Below, in pieces: positions 15,640 to 26,090 of a stretch of 64,000 nt of DNA. The position numbers and the translations under genes are program-made. Source of the stretch: Sphingomonas cremea (GTDB lineage Bacteria > Pseudomonadota > Alphaproteobacteria > Sphingomonadales > Sphingomonadaceae); assembly GCF_021502585.1 (NCBI RefSeq), contig NZ_JAKFGM010000001.1, positions 496,001 to 560,000 of the forward strand, read 5' to 3'. The notes under the pieces were generated by a model. The model was not told where the DNA came from, did no database searches, and saw only the letters and a program-made list of their open reading frames with translations. Each line of letters starts with the position of its first letter. The first letter of the stretch is position 1.

Positions 15640-17136
15640 GTGACCGCGCCTGACCCGACGCCATATCCGCTGGACCATTTGACGCTGCGCGGCGCGCCGG
15701 AGGCCGAGGCACTAATTGTTGGCGAAGAGCGGCTGACCTATCGCCAGCTCGACGCCAAGGTAGGCGCGACCGCAGCAGCATTGCTCACGACCGGTCTGCA
15801 ACCTGGAGATCGGGTCGCCACCTGGATGGCGAAAACCATTTTGGCGTGCCTCATGCCGCTGGCCGCATCGCGGGCCGGGCTAGTGCATGTTCCCATCAAC
15901 CCAGTCCTGAAGCACGCCCAGGCCGCGCATATCCTCGCCGACAGCGGTGCCAGGCTGCTGATTGCCAACCGGTCGCGGCTGGATAGCCTTGAGAGCGGCG
16001 ACCTGGCGGATGCCATGGCCATCGCGCTCGAGGATTGGACTGAAGGAGGCGACGCGCTGCCGCCGTCGGTGCGCGATCCGCAGGAACTTGCGGCGTTGCT
16101 CTATACCAGCGGCTCCACCGGGCGACCCAAGGGCGTGATGTTGAGCCATGCCAACCTCTGGCTCGGCGCGATCAGCGTGGCGCATTACCTTGGACTCAAG
16201 CCCGACGACCGCACGCTTGCGGTGCTGCCACTGGCATTCGACTATGGCCAGAACCAAATGCTCTCGACCTGGGCTGCGGGCGGTTGCGCGATCGGCTTCG
16301 ACTACCTCCTGCCGCGCGACGTGGTTCGCGCGGTCGGGCGTCATGAAGTCACCGTCCTCGCCGGAGTACCGCCGCTCTGGCTCCAGCTAGCTGAACAGCA
16401 GTGGGGTGAAGCGGGCAATAGCCTCCGCACCTTGACCAACAGCGGCGGTCATCTGCCAGAGCCGCTGGTTCGGCGCTTGCGGGCGTTGTTTCCCACGGCC
16501 AAGCTCCATTTGATGTACGGCCTCACCGAAGCCTTCCGCTCGTCGAGCCTCGACCCAGCGCTGGTCGACCAGCACCCAGATAGCATCGGCACCGCCATTC
16601 CATTCGCAGAATTGATGGTCGTCCGGCCTGACGGCAGTGAAGCTGCAGCGGGCGACGAAGGCGAACTGGTTCACGCCGGGCCTCTGGTTGCGCAGGGTTA
16701 TTGGCGCGATGCCGATCGGACAGCCGAGCGGTTCAGGCCGGCGCCTGCCTTCAGCGCCTATGGCGGCACCGCCGTCTGGTCAGGCGATACAGTTGTGAAA
16801 GGCAAGGACGGCCTCCTCCGCTTCCGCGGCCGTGACGATGCGATGATTAAGGTCAGCGGCAACCGCATCAGCCCAACTGAAATCGAGGAGGCGGCGCTTG
16901 CCAGCAATGCCGTCAGCGACGCCGCCGCCTTTGGCATTGCAGACGAGAAGCTGGGCCAGGCGATCATTCTTGTAGCGGTAGCCAGGGGCGAAGCGCCGGA
17001 CGAGCGACTGAAGGCATATCTCCGCCGCGAATTGCCGCCCCACATGCAGCCTCAGACAATATTGTGGAAGGATAGCTTGCCGGTCGGTCCCAATGGCAAG
17101 CTCGATCGCTCCGCGCTGAAGGCCGAAATCGCATGA
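15640..17136 (+). CDS. AMP-dependent acyl-CoA ligase, exosortase-A-associated type
   Basis: 498 aa, GTG start. ANL-superfamily motifs: A3 P-loop LYTSGSTGRPKG at ~155-166, LMYGLTEAFRSS around the A5 region, and A10 PVGPNGKLDRSAL with catalytic Lys487. The N-terminal wording (LIVGEERLTYRQLDAK, RAGLVHVPINPVL) matches the ligase family described with exosortase A systems (TIGR03098, from memory). It adenylates a carboxylic acid for transfer to CoA or the ACP. ATGA overlap with the decarboxylase gene shows coupling. Confidence 0.88.
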   Translation: MTAPDPTPYPLDHLTLRGAPEAEALIVGEERLTYRQLDAKVGATAAALLTTGLQPGDRVATWMAKTILACLMPLAASRAGLVHVPINPVLKHAQAAHILADSGARLLIANRSRLDSLESGDLADAMAIALEDWTEGGDALPPSVRDPQELAALLYTSGSTGRPKGVMLSHANLWLGAISVAHYLGLKPDDRTLAVLPLAFDYGQNQMLSTWAAGGCAIGFDYLLPRDVVRAVGRHEVTVLAGVPPLWLQLAEQQWGEAGNSLRTLTNSGGHLPEPLVRRLRALFPTAKLHLMYGLTEAFRSSSLDPALVDQHPDSIGTAIPFAELMVVRPDGSEAAAGDEGELVHAGPLVAQGYWRDADRTAERFRPAPAFSAYGGTAVWSGDTVVKGKDGLLRFRGRDDAMIKVSGNRISPTEIEEAALASNAVSDAAAFGIADEKLGQAIILVAVARGEAPDERLKAYLRRELPPHMQPQTILWKDSLPVGPNGKLDRSALKAEIA

Positions 17137-18350
17137 AGGCACTTGGGCCGATTCCACCGGGTTTCGAGGCAAATCCTGAAGGGCGCCTGCTGATCGGGGG
17201 CTGGGATGTCGAAGCGCTGGTCGCCGAAGCCCGCGGCACGCCCTTGTTCGTTTATGACACGCGCCGCGTCGCGGACCAGGCGGCGCGGTTCCGGGCAGCC
17301 TTCCCGGGTGTGGCGCTGCATTATGCCGTCAAGGCAAACCCGTACGGGCCGTTGCTTGAAGCCATGGCAACCATGGTCGACGGGTTCGATGTCGCATCGG
17401 CAGGCGAATTGGGCCGCGTCGCTCACCTCGGCCTGCCAATCAGCTTCGCTGGCCCCGGCAAGCGCGATCAGGAGTTGGAGACCGCGATCCGCGCCGGGAT
17501 TACGATCAATCTCGAGAGCGAGGGCGAGGCAGAGCGGGCGCTGGCGATCTGCGCACGCGAAGGGCTGAAGGCCAAGCTGGCGGTGCGGGTCAATCCGCCT
17601 TTTGGCCTGAAGGGCTCGGGCCAGAAGATGGGCGGCTTGCCCAGCCAGTTCGGGATCGACCACGACCGCGCACCGGCGCTCGTCCGGCGGATCGTCGAAG
17701 CAGGCGCGGATTGGCGCGGACTCCACATCTTCGCCGGTAGCCAGGCGCTCCACGCCGACGCGCTGATCGACCTGCAGCGTGAGACTGTCGTGCTTGCCGC
17801 CGCGATCGCCGAGCAAGCAGGGCAAGCGCCGCCTGAAATCAATCTGGGTGGTGGCTTCGGCATTCCCTATTTCGCCAAGGACGATCGGCTGGACGTCGAT
17901 GCAGTGGGAACAGCACTTGCCAACACATTGGCCGAGCGCCCGAAAATTCTCTCCGAAACCAAATTCGCAATCGAACTTGGGCGTTGGCTGGTAGGCGAGG
18001 CCGGGGTCTATCTGACCCGAATCGTCGACCGGAAGGAAAGTAGGGGCCGGACATTCCTCGTCACCGACGGCGGGCTACAGCACCAGCTCGCCGCTACCGG
18101 CAATTTCGGTCAGCTCCTCCGCCGCAACTACCCCGTCGCCATCGCCAGCCGCTTCGGCGCCGAATCGGTCGAGGAAGCAACCATAACCGGCTGCCTCTGC
18201 ACCCCGCTCGACCTGCTTGCCGACGAGGCAATGTTACCGATGGCCGAGGTCGGTGACTTGGTCGCGATCTTTTGCGCCGGCGCCTATGGCCTGACTGCTA
18301 GCCCGACCGCGTTCCTCAGCCAGCCGATGGCGCGGGAGATGCTCGTCTAG
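17133..18350 (+). CDS. PLP-dependent group III decarboxylase, exosortase-A-associated type
   Basis: 405 aa, alanine-racemase-fold/ornithine-DAP decarboxylase family. The PLP Lys67 is in [10 protein letters not shown], the phosphate-binding GGGFGIPYF around residue 245, and CAGAYGLT near the C-terminus supplies the second-subunit Cys. Closest in wording to the decarboxylases found with exosortase A loci (TIGR03099, from memory) rather than LysA. Translationally coupled to the ligase; 4-bp convergent overlap with truA. Substrate unknown. Confidence 0.88.
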   Translation: MKALGPIPPGFEANPEGRLLIGGWDVEALVAEARGTPLFVYDTRRVADQAARFRAAFPGVALHYAVKANPYGPLLEAMATMVDGFDVASAGELGRVAHLGLPISFAGPGKRDQELETAIRAGITINLESEGEAERALAICAREGLKAKLAVRVNPPFGLKGSGQKMGGLPSQFGIDHDRAPALVRRIVEAGADWRGLHIFAGSQALHADALIDLQRETVVLAAAIAEQAGQAPPEINLGGGFGIPYFAKDDRLDVDAVGTALANTLAERPKILSETKFAIELGRWLVGEAGVYLTRIVDRKESRGRTFLVTDGGLQHQLAATGNFGQLLRRNYPVAIASRFGAESVEEATITGCLCTPLDLLADEAMLPMAEVGDLVAIFCAGAYGLTASPTAFLSQPMAREMLV

Positions 18351-19087
18351 GGGTAAATCGCCTCGACGAAATACAACCCCTCCGGCGGCGCATTCAGTCC
18401 CAACGCCTGCCGATCCCTTGCTTCAAGCGCCGTCCTCACGTCCTCCGGCGTCCAACGCCCACGTCCGACTAACGCCAGGCAACCGACCATCGATCGCACC
18501 TGATGATGCAGGAAGCTGCGTGCTGCGGCGCGGATGTGGATTTCCTCTCCCGTCCGCTCGACCGTCAAGCTGTCGAGCGTCTTCACCGGGCTTGCCGACT
18601 GGCAATGGACCGATCGGAAGGTGGTGAAGTCGTGGTTGCCGACCAGATGCATCGCCCCCTCGGCCATCGCCTCGGCATCCAGCGCAACCGGCACATGCCA
18701 CACCTTGCCCTTGTAGAGCGCCGGCGGCGCCCTGCGGTTGAGGATCCGGTAGAGGTAGCGCCGCCCGATGCACGAAAAGCGCGCGTGCCAGTCATCGGCG
18801 ACCGGTGAGACGTCCGTCACGCTGACCGGCGCGGGACGGACCAGCGCGTTCAACCCTTCGCGCAGGCGATGCTGGGTCAAATGCTTCACCACATCGACAT
18901 GGGCGGTCATCGCCAGAGCATGGACCCCGGCATCGGTCCGGCCCGCGGCATGCAGCGTTGCCAGCTCACCCGTCATTCGAAACAGCGCCTGCTCGACAGT
19001 TTCCTGCACCGACGGACCATGGTCCTGCCGCTGCCATCCCATGAACGGCCCGCCGTCAAATTCGATCGTTAGGCGCCATCGCGTCAT
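18347..19087 (-). CDS. truA: tRNA pseudouridine(38-40) synthase
   Basis: 246 aa, normal length. Catalytic Asp52 in [25 protein letters not shown] at the N-terminus and [13 protein letters not shown] near the C-terminus are family signatures. It modifies U38-40 of the tRNA anticodon arm. Its ATG overlaps the fmt stop (ATGA), so it is the distal gene of an fmt-truA unit. Confidence 0.97.
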   Translation of the reverse strand: MTRWRLTIEFDGGPFMGWQRQDHGPSVQETVEQALFRMTGELATLHAAGRTDAGVHALAMTAHVDVVKHLTQHRLREGLNALVRPAPVSVTDVSPVADDWHARFSCIGRRYLYRILNRRAPPALYKGKVWHVPVALDAEAMAEGAMHLVGNHDFTTFRSVHCQSASPVKTLDSLTVERTGEEIHIRAAARSFLHHQVRSMVGCLALVGRGRWTPEDVRTALEARDRQALGLNAPPEGLYFVEAIYP

Positions 19088-19989
19088 TTAAGGCGCGTTC
19101 CTTCGAGGATCGGAAATCCGCGCAGCAACTCATCCCTGCTCATCGCTCCCTTGCCTGCACGCTGCAAAAGCGTCGGCCGAAGCGCGCCATTGCCACAGGC
19201 GATGGTCAGTTCGCCGTCGAGTATTTCTCCCGGAGTGCCGTGGCCGCGTGCGCCTTCGGCGGCCAGCAGCTTGATCCGCTCGCCATCGACCTCGAACCAG
19301 GCGCCCGGGAAAGGCGCAAGGGCCTGGACATGACGCCTGAGCTCGCGCGCGGGCCGCGCCCAATCGATCCGCGCCTCCTCCTTCTTGATCTTGGCAGCGT
19401 AGGTGATCCCGTCCTCGGGCTGGGGGATCGGTTCGAACGAGGGCAGGTCGGCCAGCACTTCAACCATCATGGCCGCGCCAAGTTTCGCCAATTCGTCAGT
19501 CAGTTGTGCAGCGTTCTTGTCCTCGATTTCAACCGCGCGCTTCAGCAGCATCGGCCCGGTATCGAGCCCCGCTTCCATCTGCATGATGGTCACGCCGGTG
19601 ACCTCGTCCCCGGCCATGATCGCGCGCTGCACCGGTGCCGCGCCGCGCCAGCGCGGCAGCAGCGAGCCGTGGACGTTGATGCAACCGAACATCGGCGCAT
19701 CAAGGATCGGCTGGGGCAGGATCAGGCCGTAAGCGGCGACGACCGCAACATCCGCATCCAGCTCCGCAAACGCCTCTTGCTCAGCCTCGCTGCGCAGCGA
19801 CTTGGGGCTCCGCACTTCGATGCCCAGCTCGCCTGCGCGATCCTCGACCGGTGTCGGCCTTTCCGCCTTGCCACGCCCGGCAGGTCGGGGCGGCTGGGTG
19901 TAAGCCGCGACCAGTTCATGACCCGCCTCGACGAGCGCATCGAGGGTCGGCACGGCGAAGTCGGGACTGCCCATGAAGATAACTCTCAT
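19084..19989 (-). CDS. fmt: Methionyl-tRNA formyltransferase
   Basis: 301 aa. Asn105, His107 and Asp143 form the catalytic set ([15 protein letters not shown] and GLDTGPM). The N-terminal [15 protein letters not shown] is canonical. It formylates initiator Met-tRNA using 10-formyl-THF; the partner deformylase gene def lies 0.7 kb away. Divergent from recR. Confidence 0.97.
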   Translation of the reverse strand: MRVIFMGSPDFAVPTLDALVEAGHELVAAYTQPPRPAGRGKAERPTPVEDRAGELGIEVRSPKSLRSEAEQEAFAELDADVAVVAAYGLILPQPILDAPMFGCINVHGSLLPRWRGAAPVQRAIMAGDEVTGVTIMQMEAGLDTGPMLLKRAVEIEDKNAAQLTDELAKLGAAMMVEVLADLPSFEPIPQPEDGITYAAKIKKEEARIDWARPARELRRHVQALAPFPGAWFEVDGERIKLLAAEGARGHGTPGEILDGELTIACGNGALRPTLLQRAGKGAMSRDELLRGFPILEGTRLK

Positions 19990-20047
19990 GGCTCTCGCCT
20001 ATGGCGCGGCTTGCGCCCGCCGCCAAGCGCCGCCTATGTCGCGGCTA

Positions 20048-20644
20048 ATGGCCAGCCATCAGATCGAAGCATTGACGCAAGCCTTGGCGCGCCTGCCAGG
20101 CCTCGGGCCGCGCTCGGCGCGGCGCGCGGTGCTGCACCTGATGAAAAAGCGGGAGGGCGCGCTGGAGCCGCTGCTCGCCGCGCTTCAGGCGGTGTCGGAA
20201 ACGCTTTCGACCTGCTCGACGTGCGGCAATGTCGACACCAGCGATCCCTGCAGCATCTGCCGCGATCCGCGCCGTGACGAGCGGCTGATGTGCGTTGTCG
20301 AGGAAGTGGCCGACCTGTGGGCACTGGACCGATCGCGGCTATTTCCCGGTCGCTATCATGTTCTCGGCGGCCGCCTTTCGGCCCTGGAAGGGGTGCGGCC
20401 CGAGGACCTGTCGATCGACAAGCTGGTCGCCCGGGTAGCCGCCGGCGGGATCGATGAGGTCGTGCTGGCGATGAATGCCACGCTGGAAGGCCAGACCACC
20501 GCTCATTATCTGGCCGAGCGGCTGGAGAAATTTCCTATTCGCCTCACCCAGTTGGCGCACGGTCTTCCGGTCGGGGGGGAGCTCGACTATCTCGACGAAG
20601 GCACGCTTGCCCAGGCCCTTCGCGCGCGCCGCCCTGTTGCTTGA
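20048..20644 (+). CDS. recR: Recombination mediator protein RecR
   Basis: 198 aa. A helix-hairpin-helix region ([19 protein letters not shown]) is followed by a zinc finger with Cys56, Cys59, Cys68 and Cys71 and a Toprim domain ([13 protein letters not shown], then [15 protein letters not shown]). With RecF/RecO it loads RecA at gaps. ATG 20048 gives the family length; ATG 20036 is an alternative adding four residues. Followed by def. Confidence 0.96.
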   Translation: MASHQIEALTQALARLPGLGPRSARRAVLHLMKKREGALEPLLAALQAVSETLSTCSTCGNVDTSDPCSICRDPRRDERLMCVVEEVADLWALDRSRLFPGRYHVLGGRLSALEGVRPEDLSIDKLVARVAAGGIDEVVLAMNATLEGQTTAHYLAERLEKFPIRLTQLAHGLPVGGELDYLDEGTLAQALRARRPVA

Positions 20645-20675
20645 ACCCCTTGCCCTGAAAGACTAAATCGCCGCC

Positions 20676-21224
20676 ATGGCCATTTTGCGCATTTTCGAAA
20701 CGCCCGATCCGATGCTCCGCCAGATTTCGACCCCGGTCGACAAGGTGGACGATGAGCTGCGCGCGCTGATCGCTGACATGTTCGAAACGATGTACCAGGC
20801 GCCGGGAATTGGCCTTGCCGCGGTTCAGGTCGGCGTTCCCAAGCGCGTCCTCGTCATGGACCTGCAGGAGCCGGAGGATCCGGAAGATCCGGAAAGCAAG
20901 CCGGTCAAAGAACCGCGGGTGTTCATCAACCCCGAAATCCTGTCGCACTCGGATCATGAGGTTCCCTACACAGAGGGCTGCCTGTCGGTCCCCGATCAAT
21001 ATGCCGAGGTCATGCGGCCCGACCGCATCCGCGCCCGCTGGCTCGACGAACATGGCAAGAGCCACGAGCAAGACCTCGACGGGCTATTGGCGGTCTGCCT
21101 GCAGCACGAGATGGATCATCTCGAGGGAGTATTGTTCATCGACCATCTGTCGAAGCTGAAGCGCGACATGGTCCTGAAAAAGCTCGCCAAGGCGCGGAAA
21201 GAGCGAGCTTTACACGCGGCCTAG
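20676..21224 (+). CDS. def: Peptide deformylase
   Basis: 182 aa. The three motifs are [10 protein letters not shown] (45-54), EGCLSVP with Cys102, and QHEMDHLEG with His144, Glu145 and His148, which ligate the catalytic metal. It removes the N-formyl group from new proteins. An acidic insert ([16 protein letters not shown]) in the middle is common in alphaproteobacterial enzymes. Its end overlaps the convergent hydrolase gene by 4 bp. Confidence 0.97.
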   Translation: MAILRIFETPDPMLRQISTPVDKVDDELRALIADMFETMYQAPGIGLAAVQVGVPKRVLVMDLQEPEDPEDPESKPVKEPRVFINPEILSHSDHEVPYTEGCLSVPDQYAEVMRPDRIRARWLDEHGKSHEQDLDGLLAVCLQHEMDHLEGVLFIDHLSKLKRDMVLKKLAKARKERALHAA

Positions 21225-23140
21225 CGGACGATTGGCAACATCACCGCACTGGCGTTCTCGCCGCCCCACCAGATGGTCTGCGTCGCCCGGTGATAGTCGC
21301 CGGGCTTGGCGTAGAAGATATTGTCGACATAGGTTTGGGGATTGCGGTCGTAGAGCGGGAACAGGCTCGACTGCACCTGGATCATGATCCGGTGCCCCGG
21401 CAGGAACACATGGTCGACGTTCGGAAGCGCCCAGCGATAATGCTCGACCTTGCCCGGCTTTAGCGGCTCCGGCTTCGCGAAGCTGTGGACGTAACGACCG
21501 CGGAAAATCTCGATTCCTATCGGCAACTCGAACCCCGACATGTCGGGCTTTGAACCCTGTGTGGCCGCCTCGGGCGCTTCATTCGGATAGACGTCGATCA
21601 ACTTGACGACCCAGTCGCTGTCCGTCCCGCTGGTTGCGGCGAACAGGTCGACCTCGGGCGCGCCCATGATATGGACCGCGCTCGTCAGCGGGGCCGTCGT
21701 GTAGCTGAGCACGTCCGGACGATCGGAGACGAAGCGCTGGTCGCGGACCAGCCAGGTCCTCCACTGATCGGGGTCTGCCACATTGATCGGGCGCGGGATG
21801 AACGGCACGGGCTTGGCCGGGTCGGACACATAATCGTCATGGCCAGGCGCCGCAGGCTTGTCGAAGCTGGCCCCGTTGCCGTCGCGCAGGAACAGCGGCG
21901 TCGGCGTTCCCATGGGCCAGCGCGGCGATTCATTCCATCGGTTCACGCCGGTCGCATAGGTAAGCACGGGCGGAATGCGCGGGTCCGGGGCGCCTTTCAG
22001 ATAATGGTCGAAGAAGGGCTTCACCCAGCGCGTGCGCCATTCCGCCGCCGTGTCGCCGGTAAAGGTCAGCGCCCCCAGGTCATAGCCATAATGGTTGGCG
22101 CCGGAGTGCCGCCACGGGCCAATGACCAAATGGAGCAGGCCGGTGCCTTCATATTTGGGCGCTAGCGCCTTGTAGACGGCCGGTCCGCCATAGCTGTCTT
22201 CCTGGTCCCACTGTCCCACCTCGATCATGGTCGGCACGGTAAACGGGTGCGCGGCCATCCATTTGTCGACTGCCTGGCCCGACCAGAATTCAGTGTAGGC
22301 AGGGTTCTGGAACAGCTTTTGTACGAACGGATAATGATCGATACCCAGCTTGCGGGCATAATCGGCCATCGAGCCGCCCTCGAGATAGCGGGTGTAATCG
22401 TCCCCGCTGCCCAGCGCGAGGCCGCTGCCTTCGGCTTTGCCGGTACTTTGCGACACGGCGAAGCCCAGGCTGAACGTCCGGAACGCGCCATTGTGGAACC
22501 AGTCGTCGCCTATCCAGCCGTCGACCATGGGGCTCTCAGGCACCGCGGCCTTGAGCGCGGGGTGCGGGTTGATCTCCGCCGACAGCGTGGTGAAGCCAAG
22601 GTAGGATGAACCGATCACCCCGACCTTGCCATTAGCTTCCGGAATATTCTTCACCAGCCATTCGATGGTGTCATGGGCGTCGGTCGATTCATCGATCCCG
22701 GTAGGATTGAGCGGCCCAGCGATCGGCCGGTTCATGACGAATTCGCCCTCCGAATTATGGAGGCCGCGGATGTCCTGGTAGACACGGATATAGCCGTCGT
22801 TGACGAACTCCTTGTCCATGATCGGCAAAATGTCGACGATCGACTGGCTGGCTGTCCGCGCAGTCGTGCCCTTGGCATCGTAGGGCGTGCGCGAAAGCAG
22901 GATCGGCCCGCCAGATGTACCTTTTTTGAAGACGATGACGGTGTAGAGCTTCACTCCATCGCGCATCGGCACCATTGCGACGCGCCGGATGAAATCAGCC
23001 TCGGGCCGGACCTGGTCGTAGCTCGCGACGCCGTCCGGCGTCATCGGCGCCAGTGTTGCGGGCGGCGCGGCCGCGATGGGCGCGCTGGCGAGGATCAGCG
23101 ACAGGGTCGCAAGGGTTGGGCGGGTCAAATGCTTGTGCAT
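21221..23140 (-). CDS. Secreted CocE/NonD-type hydrolase (X-Pro dipeptidyl peptidase fold)
   Basis: 639 aa with a signal peptide (cleavage around PIAAA). An alpha/beta-hydrolase domain has the nucleophile Ser179 in GSSYLGFTT and a helical cap. The C-terminal jelly-roll domain ([37 protein letters not shown]) is typical of the CocE/NonD and glutaryl-7-ACA acylase group. These cleave amide or ester bonds, often of N-acylated peptides or beta-lactams. Substrate cannot be read here. It separates def from rmuC together with the Cys-rich protein gene. Confidence 0.88.
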   Translation of the reverse strand: MHKHLTRPTLATLSLILASAPIAAAPPATLAPMTPDGVASYDQVRPEADFIRRVAMVPMRDGVKLYTVIVFKKGTSGGPILLSRTPYDAKGTTARTASQSIVDILPIMDKEFVNDGYIRVYQDIRGLHNSEGEFVMNRPIAGPLNPTGIDESTDAHDTIEWLVKNIPEANGKVGVIGSSYLGFTTLSAEINPHPALKAAVPESPMVDGWIGDDWFHNGAFRTFSLGFAVSQSTGKAEGSGLALGSGDDYTRYLEGGSMADYARKLGIDHYPFVQKLFQNPAYTEFWSGQAVDKWMAAHPFTVPTMIEVGQWDQEDSYGGPAVYKALAPKYEGTGLLHLVIGPWRHSGANHYGYDLGALTFTGDTAAEWRTRWVKPFFDHYLKGAPDPRIPPVLTYATGVNRWNESPRWPMGTPTPLFLRDGNGASFDKPAAPGHDDYVSDPAKPVPFIPRPINVADPDQWRTWLVRDQRFVSDRPDVLSYTTAPLTSAVHIMGAPEVDLFAATSGTDSDWVVKLIDVYPNEAPEAATQGSKPDMSGFELPIGIEIFRGRYVHSFAKPEPLKPGKVEHYRWALPNVDHVFLPGHRIMIQVQSSLFPLYDRNPQTYVDNIFYAKPGDYHRATQTIWWGGENASAVMLPIVR

Positions 23141-23179
23141 TGGCGAAGGCTAGAAGCTGCCCGCCCACATCGCAATCGG

Positions 23180-23569
23180 CTAAGCGATCGACGCAGCCGC
23201 GTTGGCGCAGTCGCTGGCGCATTCGCGGCAGATCAAGCCGCACAGCCTGCAATGCTCATGATTGTGACACTCGCACTCCGCGGCGCATTGCTCGCACATC
23301 CGCCCGCATAGCTCGAGCAGTTCGCGCAGCATCGGCTGGTCGTTGCCTGTCCGCCTGAGGCCTAGCCGCGCCGTCGCTTCGCATATGTCCGAACAATCGA
23401 GGCAAAGGCGCACGCACTGGGTCATGTCCATTGTTTCGGCCATGCAGGAGTCGGCGCAGCTCAGGCACATTTTCGCGCAGTACATCAGGTGATGCACGGC
23501 GTCGGCCAGCGCCTGGTTGAAATGACCCTTCGACGCCGGATGCAGCGAGATCATCTTGCGAATGGACAT
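23180..23569 (-). CDS. Four-helix-bundle copper-storage-like protein (18 Cys)
   Basis: 129 aa, no signal peptide. Eighteen cysteines occur mostly in CxxxC and CxxC spacings along predicted helices (YCAKMCLSCADSC, LCLDCSDIC, LCGRMCEQCAAECEC, ICRECASDC). This is the Csp/DUF326 pattern in which Cys thiolates inside a helical bundle bind many Cu(I) ions. The start at 23569 has GGGAGAGC as RBS; the frame is open further upstream but that part has no family similarity. Lack of a Tat/Sec signal suggests a cytosolic store. Confidence 0.88.
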   Translation of the reverse strand: MSIRKMISLHPASKGHFNQALADAVHHLMYCAKMCLSCADSCMAETMDMTQCVRLCLDCSDICEATARLGLRRTGNDQPMLRELLELCGRMCEQCAAECECHNHEHCRLCGLICRECASDCANAAASIA

Positions 23570-23643
23570 ATGCTCTCCCTTTTCCTTGCCAACCGGACCA
23601 TGGGCCTTAGGTTCCGCTTGAGCAAGTGCAAGCGGTCGCGTAT

Positions 23644-23658
23644 GTTCCCATTTCGTTC
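23644..23658 (+). promoter_or_regulatory. Probable LexA operator upstream of rmuC
   Basis: GTTC, seven bases, GTTC: an exact match to the alphaproteobacterial LexA consensus, 17 bp before the rmuC start and in the same gene-relative orientation as the box at lexA. Confidence 0.65.
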
Positions 23659-23675
23659 CGCATTCGGAGGGCCGG

Positions 23676-25019
23676 TTGGACGTGAATCTCGTCTTTGTCG
23701 CCATCGCTGGGTTAGCGCTCGGTGCGCTGGTCGGTTGGCTGTTTGGCAGCCGCTCGGGTGCAGCGGCGCGCGAGGTGATCGATTCGCTTCGCCTGCAGCT
23801 CGACGGCGTTCGCGAGGAACGGGACGAACATCGCGCTGCCGCGCAGGAGCTTGCCGCCCTGAAGGCCGCGCAGGGCGAGCGCGAAAAGGCATTCCGCGAA
23901 CAGATCGAATCGTTACGGGAAGCCAAGGAGGCGCTCTCGGCGCAATTCTCCGAAATCGGCGGCAAGCTATTGGGGGAGGCTCAAAAAGCCTTCCTCGAAC
24001 GGGCCGATGCCCGCTTCAACCAGGCTGGCGAAAAGCATGAGGAAAAGCTCAAGTCGCTGCTCGAGCCGGTCCAGACCACGCTGAAGCGCTACGAAGAGGG
24101 GCTGGCCAAGGTAGAGAAGGAGCGGGTCGACCATTATGCCGGCCTTCGCGAGGCGGTCGAGCTGGTGCGCACGGGGCAGGGGCAGGTCCGGGACGAGACT
24201 CGCAACCTCGTCAATGCGCTTCGCTCATCCCCAAAGGCGCGCGGCCGCTGGGGCGAGCAAAGCCTTCGCAACGTGCTCGAGCAGGCAGGGCTTAGCCCCT
24301 ACGCCGACTTCCGTTCGGAAGTTTCGGTCGACACCGACGATGGGCGCCTTCGGCCGGATGTGATTGTCCGCCTCCCGGGCGGCCGGCACTTGATCATCGA
24401 CGCCAAATGTTCGCTGAATGCCTATCTGGACGCTTGCGATGAGGTGGATGAGGACAAGCGGGCCGCAAGTATCCGCTCCCATGTCGCCTCGATGCGGAAC
24501 CATGCCCAGCAACTGGGCTCGAAAGCCTATTGGGCGCAGTTCGGGGATGCCGCCGACTATGTCGTCATGTACATTCCGGGCGAACATTTCCTGACCGCCG
24601 CATTAGAGCAGGACGACAGCCTTTGGGACTGGGCGTTCGAACGCCGGGTTCTGCTCGCGACGCCGACCAACCTGGTCGCCATCGCCCGCACCGTTTCCAG
24701 TGTCTGGCAACAGGAAAAGCTGAGCGAAGCGGCAAGTGAAATTGCGGCTTTGGGCAAGGAGCTGCACTCGCGTCTTGCGACCATGGCGCAACATATGGAG
24801 CGGGTCGGCAAGAACCTCTCCACCGCCAACATCGCCTACAACCAGATGGTGGGAAGTTTCGAAAGCCAGGTGTTCACCCAGGCACGCCGTTTCGAAGCGC
24901 TTGGCGCCGGCAGCGCCAAGGAACTGCCGGAGCCGCCAATGGTCGAAGCCGCGCCGCGCCCGATGACCAAGCTGGCATCACCCAAGCCGACCGCCAACGA
25001 GGATGACGCCGCGGCCTGA
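23676..25019 (+). CDS. rmuC: DNA recombination protein RmuC
   Basis: 447 aa. An N-terminal hydrophobic segment (VFVAIAGLALGALVGWLFG), a long coiled coil (about residues 30-150) and the RmuC nuclease-like domain (GRWGEQSLRNVLEQAGL, then IIDAKCSLNAYLDA with the PD-(D/E)xK-like core). It is thought to limit inversions between short inverted repeats. TTG 23676 has GGAGG five bases upstream; GTG 23682 is an alternative. A LexA-type box just upstream suggests SOS control. Confidence 0.93.
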   Translation: MDVNLVFVAIAGLALGALVGWLFGSRSGAAAREVIDSLRLQLDGVREERDEHRAAAQELAALKAAQGEREKAFREQIESLREAKEALSAQFSEIGGKLLGEAQKAFLERADARFNQAGEKHEEKLKSLLEPVQTTLKRYEEGLAKVEKERVDHYAGLREAVELVRTGQGQVRDETRNLVNALRSSPKARGRWGEQSLRNVLEQAGLSPYADFRSEVSVDTDDGRLRPDVIVRLPGGRHLIIDAKCSLNAYLDACDEVDEDKRAASIRSHVASMRNHAQQLGSKAYWAQFGDAADYVVMYIPGEHFLTAALEQDDSLWDWAFERRVLLATPTNLVAIARTVSSVWQQEKLSEAASEIAALGKELHSRLATMAQHMERVGKNLSTANIAYNQMVGSFESQVFTQARRFEALGAGSAKELPEPPMVEAAPRPMTKLASPKPTANEDDAAA

Positions 25020-25176
25020 TCAATTGGCTGGCATTGTAGGAATGTATTTGCCAGCGTTTCGGCGGATCTTTGAACCGTCGAACTATAGAAACCCCGAAAT
25101 CGCCGCCGACCCCTTAACCTCACAAAAATGGCGCCTGGCCCCATGAAATTAGTGAATTTAAGGGCTGTCGATCGAC

Positions 25177-26067
25177 CTAATCCGCCCGGACGAGGTCGAT
25201 CGAGCCGGCGCGGTTGCTGAGTGTCAGCTGATTGCCGACGCCTGAGATGGTCATCGGATCGGCGAGGATTGCCGAACCCTGATTCTCGAAGCTCATATCG
25301 GGGCAGGCCATGCGCGTCGCCATCACGGCTCCCGCATCCACCACATTCCCGGTCTGGGTGTAACCCGCGCCCAGCGAGTTGCATCCGAACTTGGCGCTGA
25401 TCCGGTCGGGCATGAAGTTGATGTAGAAATTGCTCGCCGGAGTGCGGGTGCCGTTGATCGCCACCACGCGCCAATTGGTTCCGCTCAAATTCGCCACGGG
25501 AGTCCCCGGATAATTGGGTTGGCCGGTTTCGCCGACCTGGCTGAAAAAGGCGTTCGGCGCGCCGCAGCCGCGATACTGGCGGCCATCGACATAGACTTGG
25601 ACGGTGTCGGGATAGGTGCGATCGCTCATCCCATCGCTGCATCGCGAATGGACGATGTTCACCTCCAGCCGCTGCGTTCGATAGATTTCCCCTGCCGTTC
25701 CGTTGATCGGCCGCGGCGTCGGCTGGACCACGCTCATATTATTGCCGCGATCGGTGAAGGTGAGATTCTGGCCGATCTCCAGGTCCCAGAAGGGCTCGGT
25801 ACCGATAGCGCGATAACTGGCTTCGCCCGACGGATAGCCTGGCTGGGGATATCCCGGCTGCGGGTATCCAGGCGCGGGGTAAGCAGGACCGGGTGGATAA
25901 GGCGGTCCGCCGGGGCCCGGATAAGCGGGGCCGGGCGGGTAGGGCGGATAGCCGGTCGAGTCCTGCGGATAGGGCTGCGGACCGCCCGGATAGCCGGGAC
26001 CTTGAGGATATGGCTGGCAGGCGGCGAGGCCGAGAACTAGCAGCGGAAGCGCGATAATCGTTTTCAT
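25177..26067 (-). CDS. Lipoprotein with Pro/Gly/Tyr repeat, COG3650-like and META domains
   Basis: 296 aa. Lipobox LGLAAC with Cys17. Residues ~18-80 are a low-complexity Pro-Gly-Tyr tract with repeated GYPQP and PAYP units, likely an extended spacer from the membrane. Then a COG3650-type domain (YRAIGTEPFWDLEIG) and a C-terminal META/HslJ-like domain (LSGTNWRVVAING, FGCNSLGAGY, ATRMACPDM). Probably an envelope-stress or heat-shock-type lipoprotein; function not established. Confidence 0.82.
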   Translation of the reverse strand: MKTIIALPLLVLGLAACQPYPQGPGYPGGPQPYPQDSTGYPPYPPGPAYPGPGGPPYPPGPAYPAPGYPQPGYPQPGYPSGEASYRAIGTEPFWDLEIGQNLTFTDRGNNMSVVQPTPRPINGTAGEIYRTQRLEVNIVHSRCSDGMSDRTYPDTVQVYVDGRQYRGCGAPNAFFSQVGETGQPNYPGTPVANLSGTNWRVVAINGTRTPASNFYINFMPDRISAKFGCNSLGAGYTQTGNVVDAGAVMATRMACPDMSFENQGSAILADPMTISGVGNQLTLSNRAGSIDLVRAD

Positions 26068-26090
26068 GGCGGAACAAACCTCCGAGCCTT

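Noticed and set aside
25057-25176. Possible sRNA in the rmuC-lipoprotein gap
   Set aside because: Only a loose inverted repeat with a 17-nt loop near 25027-25055 was seen; no promoter or terminator pair to define an RNA gene.
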